Part shown: positions 53,343 through 62,919 of the stretch, piece by piece
Position numbering within the stretch: the stretch's first letter is position 1
How the letters are laid out: the number at the start of each line of letters is the position of its first letter
Assembly: GCA_016790165.1 (NCBI GenBank)
Contig: JAEUPL010000021.1
Span: 149,401 to 213,400 of the forward strand
DNA length: 64,000 nucleotides
Source of the DNA: Burkholderiales bacterium
GTDB lineage: Bacteria; Pseudomonadota; Gammaproteobacteria; Burkholderiales; Casimicrobiaceae
Reading direction: 5' to 3'
The notes under the pieces: model-generated
Database searches by the model: none
Seen by the model: only the letters and a program-made list of their open reading frames with translations
What the model was told of the DNA's origin: nothing
Program-made: the position numbers and the translations under genes

Positions 53343-55436
53343 ATGACCTCGATGCTTCGGCTCGACGATCTCATCCGCGTGCTTGATCGCAGCAGTGCGA
53401 TGTGCGCGTGCTTTGAAATGGATGGGCGGCTGAGTTATTGCACACTCGCCTACGCCAAGCATGCCGGCATCGCGCGAGAACAGTTGCTCGGCATGCACTA
53501 CCTCGACTTCGTCGCGCCTGACAGCATCGCGAGCATCGTCGCCAGCCGACCGCTCATTGAGCGGGGTGAACCGGCCACGTACAAGCGCGAATTCGTCGCC
53601 GAGGACGGTCAGCCGAGGGCGGTAGAGATCGTCGTCCGTCCTCTGCAGCTGACCGATCGCCAGGTGCTTGTTTCGTCGGTCATCGACATTTCCACGCATC
53701 ATCAGGCGGCGATCACGCAAGCGCAATCGTTGCTGCGCATGCAAAAGTTCTTCGAGGCGACGCACGAAGGCATCCTTTTTCATGTCGATGGACGCATTCA
53801 GGACGTCAACCCGTCGCTGCTCGCCATCCTTGGCTACAACGCCAGTGAAGTGGTCAATCACGACATTCTCGAATTTGTGCCCGCATCCGAACGGGATCAG
53901 GTACGTCCACCGAGCGGGGAGCGCATCCCCGCATCCGAGGTGAGAGAGACGCTGGTGAAGGCCAAGGACGGGCGCGAAGTACCGATCGAATTCATCGTGC
54001 GCGACATCGAGTGGATGGGTGGCGAGCAGCGCATGGTCGTTATCCGCGATCTGACCGAACGCAAACGCGCGGAACAGCGCATTCGCCACCTCGCGCTGCA
54101 CGATGCCCTGACCGGGCTCCCGAATCGGGCCTATCTTGAACATCACCTTAATGATCTGATCGCAAAGACGTGCGGGACGAACCGAGTCTTCGCGTTGATG
54201 TTCATTGACTTGGACCATTTGAAGCGAATCAACGATTCGCTCGGCCATGCAGCGGGTGATGGTGTGCTGCAGGCGATCGCGGCGCAGCTCTCGGACTTCT
54301 GTGCAGACCCGGCACGTCGTGCGGTCAACGCGTGGGCCGCGCGTCTGGGCGGGGACGAATTCGTTGTCACCTGCGAAACGCGAACGCGCGCCGATGCCGG
54401 GGCCATCGTGTCGAGCGTTGAGCGGCTGTTCGACTTTCCCATCAAGGCGAAGGCGCGTGAATTCCTGGTCACCGCCTCCATTGGCGTCGCCATCTATCCT
54501 GACGATGGCGCCTCGAGCGAATTGTTGTTGCAGCACGCCGACGGCGCGATGTACGCGGCCAAGGCTGGAGGTCGCGATGGCGTTCGCTACTTTGACCAGG
54601 CCATCGCGAAGGCGGCCGAAGAGGCGCTACAGATTGAGCACGAGCTCCGCCTCGCGCTCTCGCGTGGCGAGTTCCGCCTCCACTTTCAGCCGGAATTGAG
54701 GAGTCAGGACAACGCGCTGAGGAGCGTGGAAGTTCTGCTGCGATGGCAACATCCGAGCCGGGGCATGTTGTCGCCTGACAGTTTTCTGCCCGTCGCCGAA
54801 GGATTGCGCCTCATTCAGCCGATCAGCAACTGGGTGCTCGAGCAATCGCTAGCCCAGATGCGTGTCTGGCAAGACGCTGGTTTGTCGGTCGCGCGCATCT
54901 CCGTCAACCTGTCGGACCACCTGATCGCCTCCACGCGGGCAGTCGACGACTTGCTGGACAAAATTGCGCAGCAGGGGATCGATCCGGCGCGGATTGAGCT
55001 GGAGTTGACGGAGCGGCTCATGATGCGGCGTAACCCGGCGCTGGTGGAAGATCTGCATCGCTTGCGTGCAGCGGGTATCCGTCTCGCAATTGACGACTTT
55101 GGCACGGGGCTGTCGTCGCTGTCACGCCTGCGTTCCCTGCCCTTCGATACGATCAAGATTGACCGCAGTTTTGTGGCGGATTTGCCGACATCGAGCAGCG
55201 CGATTGCCGTGGTCGAAGCGATCATGGATCTCGCCCGCGGCCTGTCCGTGGATGCCGTGGCCGAAGGCGTGGAGAACGCCGCTCAGCTGGAGTGTCTGAT
55301 TGGCTGCGGCTGTCAGGCCGTGCAGGGCTATTTTCTGGCGCCGCCCATGCCCGCAGACGAGTTTGAACGCTGGCTGAACATGCGCTCCGCGGGACTGACG
55401 GGTGCCGGTGTTGACGCAGGGTGTAACGACATGTAA
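53343..55436 (+). CDS. PAS-PAS-GGDEF-EAL cyclic-di-GMP enzyme
   Basis: 697 residues from the ATG at 53343 (MTSMLRLDDLIRVL). Two PAS domains (about 15-255) are followed by GGDEF (DALTGLPNRAYLEHHL, intact RLGGDEFVV) and EAL domains. No RxxD inhibitory site is seen before GGDEF. The EAL signature reads EVL (VEVLLRWQHPSRG), but the other catalytic blocks are kept: VNLSDHLI, LELTERLMM, IDDFGTGLSSLSRLRSLPFDTIKIDRSFV, AEGVEN. It could both make and degrade c-di-GMP. No transmembrane helices, so cytoplasmic. Confidence 0.94.
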   Translation: MTSMLRLDDLIRVLDRSSAMCACFEMDGRLSYCTLAYAKHAGIAREQLLGMHYLDFVAPDSIASIVASRPLIERGEPATYKREFVAEDGQPRAVEIVVRPLQLTDRQVLVSSVIDISTHHQAAITQAQSLLRMQKFFEATHEGILFHVDGRIQDVNPSLLAILGYNASEVVNHDILEFVPASERDQVRPPSGERIPASEVRETLVKAKDGREVPIEFIVRDIEWMGGEQRMVVIRDLTERKRAEQRIRHLALHDALTGLPNRAYLEHHLNDLIAKTCGTNRVFALMFIDLDHLKRINDSLGHAAGDGVLQAIAAQLSDFCADPARRAVNAWAARLGGDEFVVTCETRTRADAGAIVSSVERLFDFPIKAKAREFLVTASIGVAIYPDDGASSELLLQHADGAMYAAKAGGRDGVRYFDQAIAKAAEEALQIEHELRLALSRGEFRLHFQPELRSQDNALRSVEVLLRWQHPSRGMLSPDSFLPVAEGLRLIQPISNWVLEQSLAQMRVWQDAGLSVARISVNLSDHLIASTRAVDDLLDKIAQQGIDPARIELELTERLMMRRNPALVEDLHRLRAAGIRLAIDDFGTGLSSLSRLRSLPFDTIKIDRSFVADLPTSSSAIAVVEAIMDLARGLSVDAVAEGVENAAQLECLIGCGCQAVQGYFLAPPMPADEFERWLNMRSAGLTGAGVDAGCNDM

Positions 55437-55556
55437 CGTCGCCCCCGTGGGCGGTAGCAGCAACTGGTCGGAGAGTACCCTATCATCTGGGCGCTCAATC
55501 GCACGCCTGTCAGCGCCTGCACAGCGCGGCGTCGAATTCGACGGAGGGTCACCGCC

Positions 55557-58163
55557 ATGCAGCTAGTTCAAACACTGTTCGTGCTTGTCGTCGCGTTGTG
55601 GTGCGGGACGACCCAAGCCGTGAGCCCAAACGCTTACAGCAGCATCGTCGCTGGGCAGTTTCACAACTGCGCCATTCGCGCTACGGGCGGAACGGTGGAC
55701 TGCTGGGGCTTGAACAAGCGCGGTCAACTCGGTAACGGATCTCTGACGACAAGCTCAAACCCCACGGCGGTGTCGGGGCTGACTGGGGTGCTGGAGTTAT
55801 CCGCCGGTGACAACCACACGTGCGCGCGCCTGAGTGGAGGCATCGTACGCTGCTGGGGGTTTGGCGGCACGGGCCAACTGGGACAGGGCGCTTTTGCGAG
55901 CAGCACAACGCCCGCGTCCAGCGTACTCAGTAACGCCATCTCGATTGGCGGCGGCGCGAATCACACCTGTGCCGTGGTCAGCGGAGGAAATGTCCACTGC
56001 TGGGGACATAACACCCAAGGCCAACTCGGCAACAACTCGGGCACCTATAGCAATGTGCCTGTGCTGGTGGCCGGTATCGCGAATGCCGTACAGGTGGTGG
56101 GTGGAACCTACCACACGTGCGTACGCCGTACCGACGGCACCATCTGGTGCTGGGGCAATCGCAGTGTCGGACAGTTCGGGGACGGTCTGCTTACACCCGC
56201 GGCGACGCATGTGCCGACGCAGACGTCGGGCCTGACGGGAATGGCGAACCTCTACGCGGGGCATTTCCACACCTGCGCCCGGTCCGCGACGGGCACCATA
56301 TCCTGCTGGGGTCTGAACGACAGCTATCAGTATCGCAGCGTTACGGTCGGCAACGTGTCCACCGTGCCGGTCGCCGTCCTCAGCGGTGTCGCCGGGATGG
56401 CAACCGCGGGCGATCACTCGTGCTTCTACGATTCGACCGGTTACACGGTTTGCGTGGGTGGCAATCGCACCGGGCAACTGGGCGACGGAACGTTTCTGGC
56501 CAGCAACGAAGTGGTTGAAGTGGTCGATGTCAATACCACACAGACGATGGGTTTGGGCGACACCCACAGCTGCTCGATTCTGCAGGGGGGTGGTGTGCGC
56601 TGCTGGGGTTCCAACGCGTTCGGCCAGATTGGTGATGGCGCGGTCGCCTTCAGCAGAACGCCGGTCACCGTCTCATCCATCACCACAGCCACGCAGGTCG
56701 CCGGTGGGTTGGGCACAACCTGTGCCCGTCTCAACGATGCCACGGTGCGGTGTTGGGGCTACAACAACGCAGGGCAGCTCGGCCCGGGCAACGAATCTGT
56801 ACTGCAGAGCAACACGCCCGTGGCGATTTCGGGGCTGACTGGGGTCACGCGTATCGCGGCAAGTCAGAACGCTTACTGCGCGGTGGTTGCTGGCGGTGCG
56901 GTGAAGTGCTGGGGCGGCAACGCGAACGGGGAACTGGGCAACAACAGCACGGCATCAAGCAGCACGCCGGTCACAGCCATCGGCCTCACCAACGTGGTGG
57001 ACATCTCGGGCGGAGCGAACTACTTCTGTGCGGTCACGTCCTCCGGGGCTGTGTATTGCTGGGGAGCCAATCAGGCGCGGCAACTCGGTTACTCGGGTGC
57101 CGGATCGCTGGTGCCCGTCGCGGTATCCATCAGCAGCGTTGCGATCGCCGATGCCGTCAAGGTGGTCGCCGGTGCCGAGCACGCGTGCGTGGTTCGTGGT
57201 GTGAGCAACGAACTGACCTGCTGGGGGCAAAACCTCTCTGGCCAGATTGGCAAGTCACCGAATGGTGGCCTCGAACTGCCTTATGTGGTTCCGGGTATCA
57301 GCGGCGTGCTGAGTGTTGCCGCTTCAACCAACAACACGTGCGTCGGACTCAGCACCGGCGGCGCGAAGTGCTGGGGGTATAACAGCGATGGACAGTTGGG
57401 CTCTGGCAGCACCTCACCGACAGTCAGCATCTCACCGGTCACTGTCACCGGTTTGCCGGTGGGCAGCACCGTCTCGGAGCTCGTCGGATCGTCGGACTAC
57501 ATTTGCGCGCGACTGAGTACGGGGGCCGTGTACTGCTGGGGCCTCGCGACGCTGGGTGAAAACGGCAATGCGGCCAGCGTGCTCTTGTCCGCAACCATAG
57601 TGAGCGGCCTGAGCAGCGCGACCGACCTCGGTGCGGGGCCGGTTCACACCTGCGTGGTGCTCACCAGTGGGTCAATTCAGTGCTTTGGCCACAACGGGTT
57701 CGGGCAACTCGGCAATGGTGCCGGCCCACTGCCCACGGCACTGAGCCGCCCTGCCCTGCCCGCCAGCTGTTCGCTCGACTTCGACGGGGACGGCTCGGTC
57801 GACGCGGTGACGGATGCAACGATGCTGCTGCGTGCCGCCGCTGGCTGGCGTTCCGCGACGGTTACGCAGGGGGCGATCGGCGCGGACGCCACTCGTCGCA
57901 CCTGGATCGACGTTGGTCCGTTCTTGACGGAGGTCTGTAAGGTAGGCGGCGCCAGCATCGCAGCGGGCTGTTCGCCAGATATTGACGGCGACGGCCAGGT
58001 TCGGGCGACGACCGATGGCATCTTGCTGTTACGGGCCGCACTGGGCCTCGGCAACGCCGCGGTGACCAACGGTGCCATTGGCGCCGGAGCAACGCGCACT
58101 AGCTGGAGTGCGATTCGCACCTACCTGAGCGGCACCTGCGGTATGACGGGGCTTGCCCCCTAA
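55557..58163 (+). CDS. Secreted RCC1-repeat protein with C-terminal dockerin-like modules
   Basis: 868 residues from the ATG at 55557, with GGAGGG about 8 bases upstream and a signal peptide (MQLVQTLFVLVVALWCGTTQA). The body is about 13 RCC1-like repeats with the WG(x)N...GQLG(N/D)G pattern and frequent CW/HxC pairs (e.g. CWGLNKRGQLGNGS, CWGHNTQGQLGNNS), expected to form one or two beta-propellers. Two C-terminal modules of about 60 residues (CSLDFDGDGSVDAVTDATMLLRAAAG, CSPDIDGDGQVRATTDGILLLRAALG) each carry an EF-hand-like loop. They resemble the N-terminal module of the DUF1800 protein at 4767. Probably outer or extracellular; partner unknown. Confidence 0.87.
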   Translation: MQLVQTLFVLVVALWCGTTQAVSPNAYSSIVAGQFHNCAIRATGGTVDCWGLNKRGQLGNGSLTTSSNPTAVSGLTGVLELSAGDNHTCARLSGGIVRCWGFGGTGQLGQGAFASSTTPASSVLSNAISIGGGANHTCAVVSGGNVHCWGHNTQGQLGNNSGTYSNVPVLVAGIANAVQVVGGTYHTCVRRTDGTIWCWGNRSVGQFGDGLLTPAATHVPTQTSGLTGMANLYAGHFHTCARSATGTISCWGLNDSYQYRSVTVGNVSTVPVAVLSGVAGMATAGDHSCFYDSTGYTVCVGGNRTGQLGDGTFLASNEVVEVVDVNTTQTMGLGDTHSCSILQGGGVRCWGSNAFGQIGDGAVAFSRTPVTVSSITTATQVAGGLGTTCARLNDATVRCWGYNNAGQLGPGNESVLQSNTPVAISGLTGVTRIAASQNAYCAVVAGGAVKCWGGNANGELGNNSTASSSTPVTAIGLTNVVDISGGANYFCAVTSSGAVYCWGANQARQLGYSGAGSLVPVAVSISSVAIADAVKVVAGAEHACVVRGVSNELTCWGQNLSGQIGKSPNGGLELPYVVPGISGVLSVAASTNNTCVGLSTGGAKCWGYNSDGQLGSGSTSPTVSISPVTVTGLPVGSTVSELVGSSDYICARLSTGAVYCWGLATLGENGNAASVLLSATIVSGLSSATDLGAGPVHTCVVLTSGSIQCFGHNGFGQLGNGAGPLPTALSRPALPASCSLDFDGDGSVDAVTDATMLLRAAAGWRSATVTQGAIGADATRRTWIDVGPFLTEVCKVGGASIAAGCSPDIDGDGQVRATTDGILLLRAALGLGNAAVTNGAIGAGATRTSWSAIRTYLSGTCGMTGLAP

Positions 58164-58216
58164 AACAGGCGGCGGGGTCGCTGCATCGATCGCCCCGGAG
58201 CCGCGCGTCGGCGTGG

Positions 58217-59116
58217 CTACTCCGGCGCCGCAGCCGCCTCGTCGGTCTTTGCCAGTTTGCCCTGGCGCCGACCGTCGTGCAGCACATAAAGCCCGCTGCC
58301 CAGAATGAACACCATGCCGAGCAGGGTGAAGGCGTCCGGCAGGTTGTCAAACACGAACCAGCCCCAGAAGGTCGCGACGAGCAGTTGCACGTACATGAAC
58401 GGCGCCAGCGTCGAGGCGTCGGCGCGCGCGTAGGCCTTGATCAGAAACCAGTGTCCGAGCGGGCCGACCACGCCAATCGCCGGCAGAATCAGCCATTCCG
58501 CCAGTCCGTCGGGCAGCCGCGCCGTCGCGGGCGCCACTGCGCTCAGCGCGATGGCACCGATGGCGTTGGCGTGAAAGAGCAGCGTCAGGGAATCGGCTTC
58601 GTTGGCCACCTTGCGCGTGAGCACCAGATAGGTGGCGTACATCACTGCCGAGCCCAGCGCGGCGATCGCGCCCACACCGGCATGGGCGACACCCGGCCGC
58701 AGCGCAATCAGCACGCCGGCAAACCCCATGCCCAGCGCTACCCAATGCGCACGCCGTGGCCGTTCGCGCAGCAGCAATGCCGACAAAATCATCACGATCG
58801 TCGGCGTGACGAACGACACGGTCGCCGCTTCGACCAGCGGCAAATGCTTGAGTGCAGTCCAGAAGCAGAGCGTACTCGACACCAGCGTCAAACCGCGCAG
58901 CACCTGCACCCCCGGCCGCGGCGCGTGGGCGAACTTCCAGCCGCGCTGGCGCAACAGCCAGATGCCGAGCAGCACCGTCGGGATCAGGTAACGCAGCCAC
59001 ACGGCAGCCGTCAGCGGGTAGCTTCTGGCAACCCATTTCGCTGCCGCATCCATCGTCGCAAATAGCGTGATACCGCCGAGAAGCCAGAGAAGCGCGGGTC
59101 GTTGCTCCGGCGTCAC
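58217..59116 (-). CDS. EamA/DMT-family permease
   Basis: 299 residues, ten membrane helices in two EamA halves (LWLLGGITLFATMDAAAKWVARS..., ...MYVQLLVATFWGWFVFDNLPDAFTLLGMVFILGSGLYVL). It starts at a GTG whose last bases overlap the lolD stop (GTGA), so it is coupled to lolD. The link to lipoprotein release is probably only co-transcription. Substrate unknown; it is a different subgroup from the DMT gene at 31646. Confidence 0.88.
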   Translation of the reverse strand: MTPEQRPALLWLLGGITLFATMDAAAKWVARSYPLTAAVWLRYLIPTVLLGIWLLRQRGWKFAHAPRPGVQVLRGLTLVSSTLCFWTALKHLPLVEAATVSFVTPTIVMILSALLLRERPRRAHWVALGMGFAGVLIALRPGVAHAGVGAIAALGSAVMYATYLVLTRKVANEADSLTLLFHANAIGAIALSAVAPATARLPDGLAEWLILPAIGVVGPLGHWFLIKAYARADASTLAPFMYVQLLVATFWGWFVFDNLPDAFTLLGMVFILGSGLYVLHDGRRQGKLAKTDEAAAAPE

Positions 59117-59832
59117 ACCGATGGCTCCAGCGCTGCGAGCACACCACGGGTGAGCGTGAGCACACGATCGCAGCGCGCGGCGAGCGCACGATCGTGAGTG
59201 ACGAGCACCAGCGCAGCGCGGCGCTCGCGCGTGGCGGCGAGCAGCATGTCGAACACACGCTCGCCATTTTCGAGATCGAGATTGCCCGTCGGCTCATCGG
59301 CCAGCACGCACGCGGGCTCGGTCACCAGTGCGCGGGCAATGGCCACGCGTTGCCGTTCGCCGCCCGAGAGCTCTGACGGGAGGTGATGCAGGCGGTGCTC
59401 AAGGCCGACGTGCGCGAGCAAGGCCCGGGCGCGCGATTCCGCATCGGCCACGGCCATGCGGCGAATCCGCAAGGCAAGCGCCACGTTTTGCAAAGCCGTC
59501 AGTTCGGCGAGCAAATGGTGAAACTGATACACGAAGCCGAGCGAGCGGTTACGCAGGTCGCCGCGAGCGGCATCCGATAGCGCAGCAAGCGGCTGCCCCA
59601 TCAACGTCACGCTCCCGGCGGTGGGTCGATCCAACCCCCCGAGCAGGTGCAGCAACGTGCTCTTGCCCGAACCGGACGCACCAACGATGGCAATCGACTC
59701 GCCCGCGTGCACCGCGAACGACACCTCCGTCAGCACCACCGTACTGGCGGGGCCACTGTCATAGCGGCGCGCCAGCCCGTCGGCGGCGAGCACGCACACA
59801 CGATCGGACGCCAAGACGGCCTGCTCACTCAT
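59113..59832 (-). CDS. lolD: Lipoprotein-releasing system ATPase LolD
   Basis: 239 residues from the ATG at 59832 ([13 protein letters not shown]). Walker [10 protein letters not shown], signature [15 protein letters not shown], Walker [39 protein letters not shown] is typical of LolD/MacB-type ATPases. It powers extraction of lipoproteins from the inner membrane to LolA. It overlaps the upstream permease gene by 8 bases. Confidence 0.93.
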   Translation of the reverse strand: MSEQAVLASDRVCVLAADGLARRYDSGPASTVVLTEVSFAVHAGESIAIVGASGSGKSTLLHLLGGLDRPTAGSVTLMGQPLAALSDAARGDLRNRSLGFVYQFHHLLAELTALQNVALALRIRRMAVADAESRARALLAHVGLEHRLHHLPSELSGGERQRVAIARALVTEPACVLADEPTGNLDLENGERVFDMLLAATRERRAALVLVTHDRALAARCDRVLTLTRGVLAALEPSV

Positions 59833-61090
59833 AGCGCAACGCCTCCGCGGGGTTGATGCGACTGGCGCGCCAACTGGGGTAGAGCGTGGCCAGCAGCGAC
59901 AGACCAAGACTCGTGAGCACGATGGTCGCGACATCCGCCGCCAGCACTTTGGAGGGCAGTTCAGTGATCAGGTAAATCGTTTTGTCGATGAAGGTGACGC
60001 CGAACACGCGCTCGATGAAGCCCACAACGTGGTCCAGATTCAGCGCGACCAACAGACCGAGCGCAAGCCCCAAAAGGGTGCCGACGACGCCAATCACCGC
60101 GCCCTGCACCACAAAAATCTGCATCACACTGCCCGGCCGCGCACCAAGCGTGCGCAGGATAGCGATGTCCGCCTCTTTGTCGGTCACCACCATCACCAGC
60201 GTGCTGACCAGATTGAACGCCGCGACCGCCACGATCAGCGTGAGGATGATGAACATCACCCGCTTTTCCATCTGCACGGCTTTGAAGAAACTGGCGTTCT
60301 GCGTCGTCCAGTCGGAAATGCCCAAGCCCGGCGGCAACGAGCGCAGCCAGCCGTCAGACACCGCGCGCGCCTTCATCAGGTCGTGCAACTTCACACGGAT
60401 GCCCGTCACGGCATCGCCGAATTGGTAAAGGCGCTGCGCGTCATTCACATGGATCAGTGCCACGCGGGAATCGGCCTCAATCCAGCCGACTTCGAACAGG
60501 CCGATGACGGTGAAGCTTTTGACGCGAGGCACGCTGCCGGCCGGCGTCACCGTGCCCTGCGGCGTGATCAGTGCCACTTTTTCGCCCACACGGACGCCCA
60601 GGCCCCGCGCCAGGTCTACCCCCAGCACGACGCCCCATTCGCCGGGTTTCAATGCGTCGAGGCTGCCGATCTTCATGTGCTTTTGCACCGTGGCGACCCG
60701 CTGCTCGCTGGCCGGCTCAATGCCGCGAATCAGCGACGGTTTGTTGACCTCACCGTTGACCCAAAGGCCCTCGCCCTGCACGTAGGGCGCCAGCGCCGCG
60801 ACTTCAGGGTTCTGCTTGAGGGTGGCGGCGACGGCCGGCCAGTCGTTCAGCGGCGAGCCTTCGCCCTGGCTGTAGCCTTTGACTTCGACGTGCGCAGTCG
60901 TCGCGAGGATGCGCTCACGCAACTCGCTCTGAAAGCCGTTCATCACGGAGATGACGATAATGAGTGCCGCTACGCCGAGCGCGATGCCCAGCATCGAAAT
61001 CAGGGAAATGAAGGAGATGAAACTGTTGCGACGCTTGGCGCGCACATAGCGCAGGCCAAGCTCCAGCTCGTAGCGGGCGGGGAAGGACAT
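59825..61090 (-). CDS. lolC: Lipoprotein-releasing system permease LolC/LolE type
   Basis: 421 residues from the ATG at 61090 (MSFPARYELELGLRYVRAKRRNSFISFISLISMLGIALGV). MacB-like architecture: N-terminal membrane helix, a large periplasmic domain (about 45-270) and three C-terminal helices ending [16 protein letters not shown]. Only one such permease accompanies lolD here, so it may work as a homodimer, as proposed for LolF-type systems. A possible start far upstream (61276) reads through the repeat at 61155-61220. Confidence 0.92.
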   Translation of the reverse strand: MSFPARYELELGLRYVRAKRRNSFISFISLISMLGIALGVAALIIVISVMNGFQSELRERILATTAHVEVKGYSQGEGSPLNDWPAVAATLKQNPEVAALAPYVQGEGLWVNGEVNKPSLIRGIEPASEQRVATVQKHMKIGSLDALKPGEWGVVLGVDLARGLGVRVGEKVALITPQGTVTPAGSVPRVKSFTVIGLFEVGWIEADSRVALIHVNDAQRLYQFGDAVTGIRVKLHDLMKARAVSDGWLRSLPPGLGISDWTTQNASFFKAVQMEKRVMFIILTLIVAVAAFNLVSTLVMVVTDKEADIAILRTLGARPGSVMQIFVVQGAVIGVVGTLLGLALGLLVALNLDHVVGFIERVFGVTFIDKTIYLITELPSKVLAADVATIVLTSLGLSLLATLYPSWRASRINPAEALRYE

Positions 61091-61154
61091 CGGCAGCGAT
61101 TCTACGTGGCAGTGATGGGCACGGTTGCCGCAGGGGATCAAAGGTAGACCGGCT

Positions 61155-61220
61155 AACAGCTTTTCGGTTCCAGCGACCGCCAGATAAAGGCTGGTTCGCA
61201 CTTTCTGCATAAAGTCGACT
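61155..61220. repeat. Dispersed palindromic repeat, copy 4 (left half)
   Basis: AACAGCTTTT at 61155-61164 and AAGTCGACT at 61212-61220, the same 66-base spacing as the other copies, followed by AAGCC as in copy 3 (AGGCC). The right outer box is not recognisable. The rest of the 303-base gap (61091-61393) between lolC and the divergent ATP-grasp gene must hold both promoters; I see none I can place. Confidence 0.6.
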
Positions 61221-61393
61221 AAGCCGAAAAATCGGCTGGAATCACCGCCCGGCAGTCCATAGAGCCAGAAAGTCATACGCAGCGTTTAGGTGCTCGGCTG
61301 CGTGGCGCTCCGGCGCCCTGCAACCCCGTCCGGGCGGCACAGCGATTGCTAGGCAGGGTGATCTACTATCGCGATTGTTGTCCCCGCCTGGCC

Positions 61394-62917
61394 ATGAACA
61401 TGCACGCCATCACCCTGCCGCCCGCTCACCATTTCGACGAAATGCTCGTCACCTCCGGGGCGCCGGAGCATGGACAGACGCAGAGCCAAAGCCAATCGGC
61501 CAGCGGCCAGACGCAATCGCAGGATCAAGGCACGCGCGCCCACTACGCCGCCTACAACAACTGGCTGCAATCCTCGCCCGAGCAAACGCTCGCCCAGCGG
61601 CGCGCGCAGGCGGATCTGCTGTTCCGCCGCATTGGCATCACCTTCACGGTCTACGGCGACGAGGGCGGCACCGAGCGGCTGATCCCTTCCGACGTCATCC
61701 CGCGCATCATCACCGCCGACGAGTGGAGCTATCTCGAAAAGGGCCTCACGCAGCGCGTGACCGCGATCAACCGATTCCTCGCTGATATCTACCACGACCA
61801 GGCGATCCTGAAAGCGGGGTTGGTTCCGCGCGAACAGATCGAAGGCAACGCGCAGTTCCAGACCAAAATGGTCGGCGTCAAGGTGCCGCACGACACCTAT
61901 GTGTCGATCACCGGCGTTGACATTGTGCGCAATAACGACGGCAAGTACTACGTACTCGAGGACAACCTGCGCGTCCCCTCGGGCGTGAGCTACATGCTGA
62001 TGAACCGCAAGATGATGATGCGGCTGTTCCCGGAGCTCTTTCTACGGCAAACCGTGCGCCCGGTGGAACACTACCCGGCACTCCTGCTACAGACGCTGAA
62101 AGAAGCCACCGACGTCGACAACCCGAATGTGGTGCTGCTGACGCCCGGCCGCTTCAACAGCGCGTACTTTGAGCACACCTTCCTCGCGCAGCAGATGGGC
62201 GTCGAGCTGGTCGAAGGGCAGGATCTGTTCGTCAAGGACGACTACGTCTACATGCGCACCACCAGCGGCCCGCAGCGGGTGGACGTGATGTACCGCCGGC
62301 TCGACGACGTCTTCCTCGATCCGCAGGCGTTCCGGCCGGATTCGGTGCTTGGCGTGCCGGGCCTGTTCAATGCCTACGTCAAGGGCAACATCGTGATCTG
62401 CAACGCCATCGGCACTGGCGTCGCCGACGACAAATCGATCTATCCCTACGTGCCGGACATGATCAAGTTCTACCTCGACGAGGACCCGATCCTGAACAAC
62501 GTGCCGACCTACCAATGCCGCAAGGCGAACGACCTCTCCTACGTGCTCGCCAACATGAAGGATCTCGTGGTCAAGGAGGTTCACGGCGCCGGTGGTTACG
62601 GCATGCTGGTCGGCCCGGCGGCGACCGCGAAAGAAGTGGAAGACTTCGCCGCGGTGGTGAAGGCCAACCCGACCAACTACATCGCGCAACCTACCCTGTC
62701 GCTCTCGTCCTGCCCCACCTTCGTCGAGTCCGGCATCGCGCCACGCCACATCGACCTGCGGCCCTTCGTACTGACCGGACGCGAGGTGCGCATGGTACCG
62801 GGCGGCCTGACGCGCGTTGCGTTGCGAGAAGGCTCGCTGGTGGTGAACTCGTCTCAGGGCGGCGGCACCAAAGACACCTGGGTGCTTGGAGATGAACACA
62901 GCGCGGGAGGCAACTGA
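61394..62917 (+). CDS. Circularly permuted ATP-grasp protein (DUF404/DUF407)
   Basis: About 507 residues from the ATG at 61394 (MNMHAITLPPAHHFDEML); the ATG at 61400 is an alternative. A Gln/Ser-rich tail precedes the type 2 circularly permuted ATP-grasp fold: RRIGITFTVYGDEGGTERLIPSDVIPRI, VSITGVDIVRNNDGKYYVLEDNLRVPSGVSYMLMNR, VVLLTPGRFNSAYFEHTFLA, VVKEVHGAGGYGMLVGP. Such proteins always pair with an alpha-E protein, here two bases downstream, and usually with a transglutaminase. They are proposed to make or modify a peptide; the product is unknown. Confidence 0.93.
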   Translation: MNMHAITLPPAHHFDEMLVTSGAPEHGQTQSQSQSASGQTQSQDQGTRAHYAAYNNWLQSSPEQTLAQRRAQADLLFRRIGITFTVYGDEGGTERLIPSDVIPRIITADEWSYLEKGLTQRVTAINRFLADIYHDQAILKAGLVPREQIEGNAQFQTKMVGVKVPHDTYVSITGVDIVRNNDGKYYVLEDNLRVPSGVSYMLMNRKMMMRLFPELFLRQTVRPVEHYPALLLQTLKEATDVDNPNVVLLTPGRFNSAYFEHTFLAQQMGVELVEGQDLFVKDDYVYMRTTSGPQRVDVMYRRLDDVFLDPQAFRPDSVLGVPGLFNAYVKGNIVICNAIGTGVADDKSIYPYVPDMIKFYLDEDPILNNVPTYQCRKANDLSYVLANMKDLVVKEVHGAGGYGMLVGPAATAKEVEDFAAVVKANPTNYIAQPTLSLSSCPTFVESGIAPRHIDLRPFVLTGREVRMVPGGLTRVALREGSLVVNSSQGGGTKDTWVLGDEHSAGGN

Positions 62918-62919
62918 TC

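Noticed and set aside
55600-57750. Tandem repetitive DNA in the RCC1 gene as a possible repeat array
   Set aside because: The periodicity follows the RCC1 protein repeats (about 50 residues) and is explained by coding constraint.
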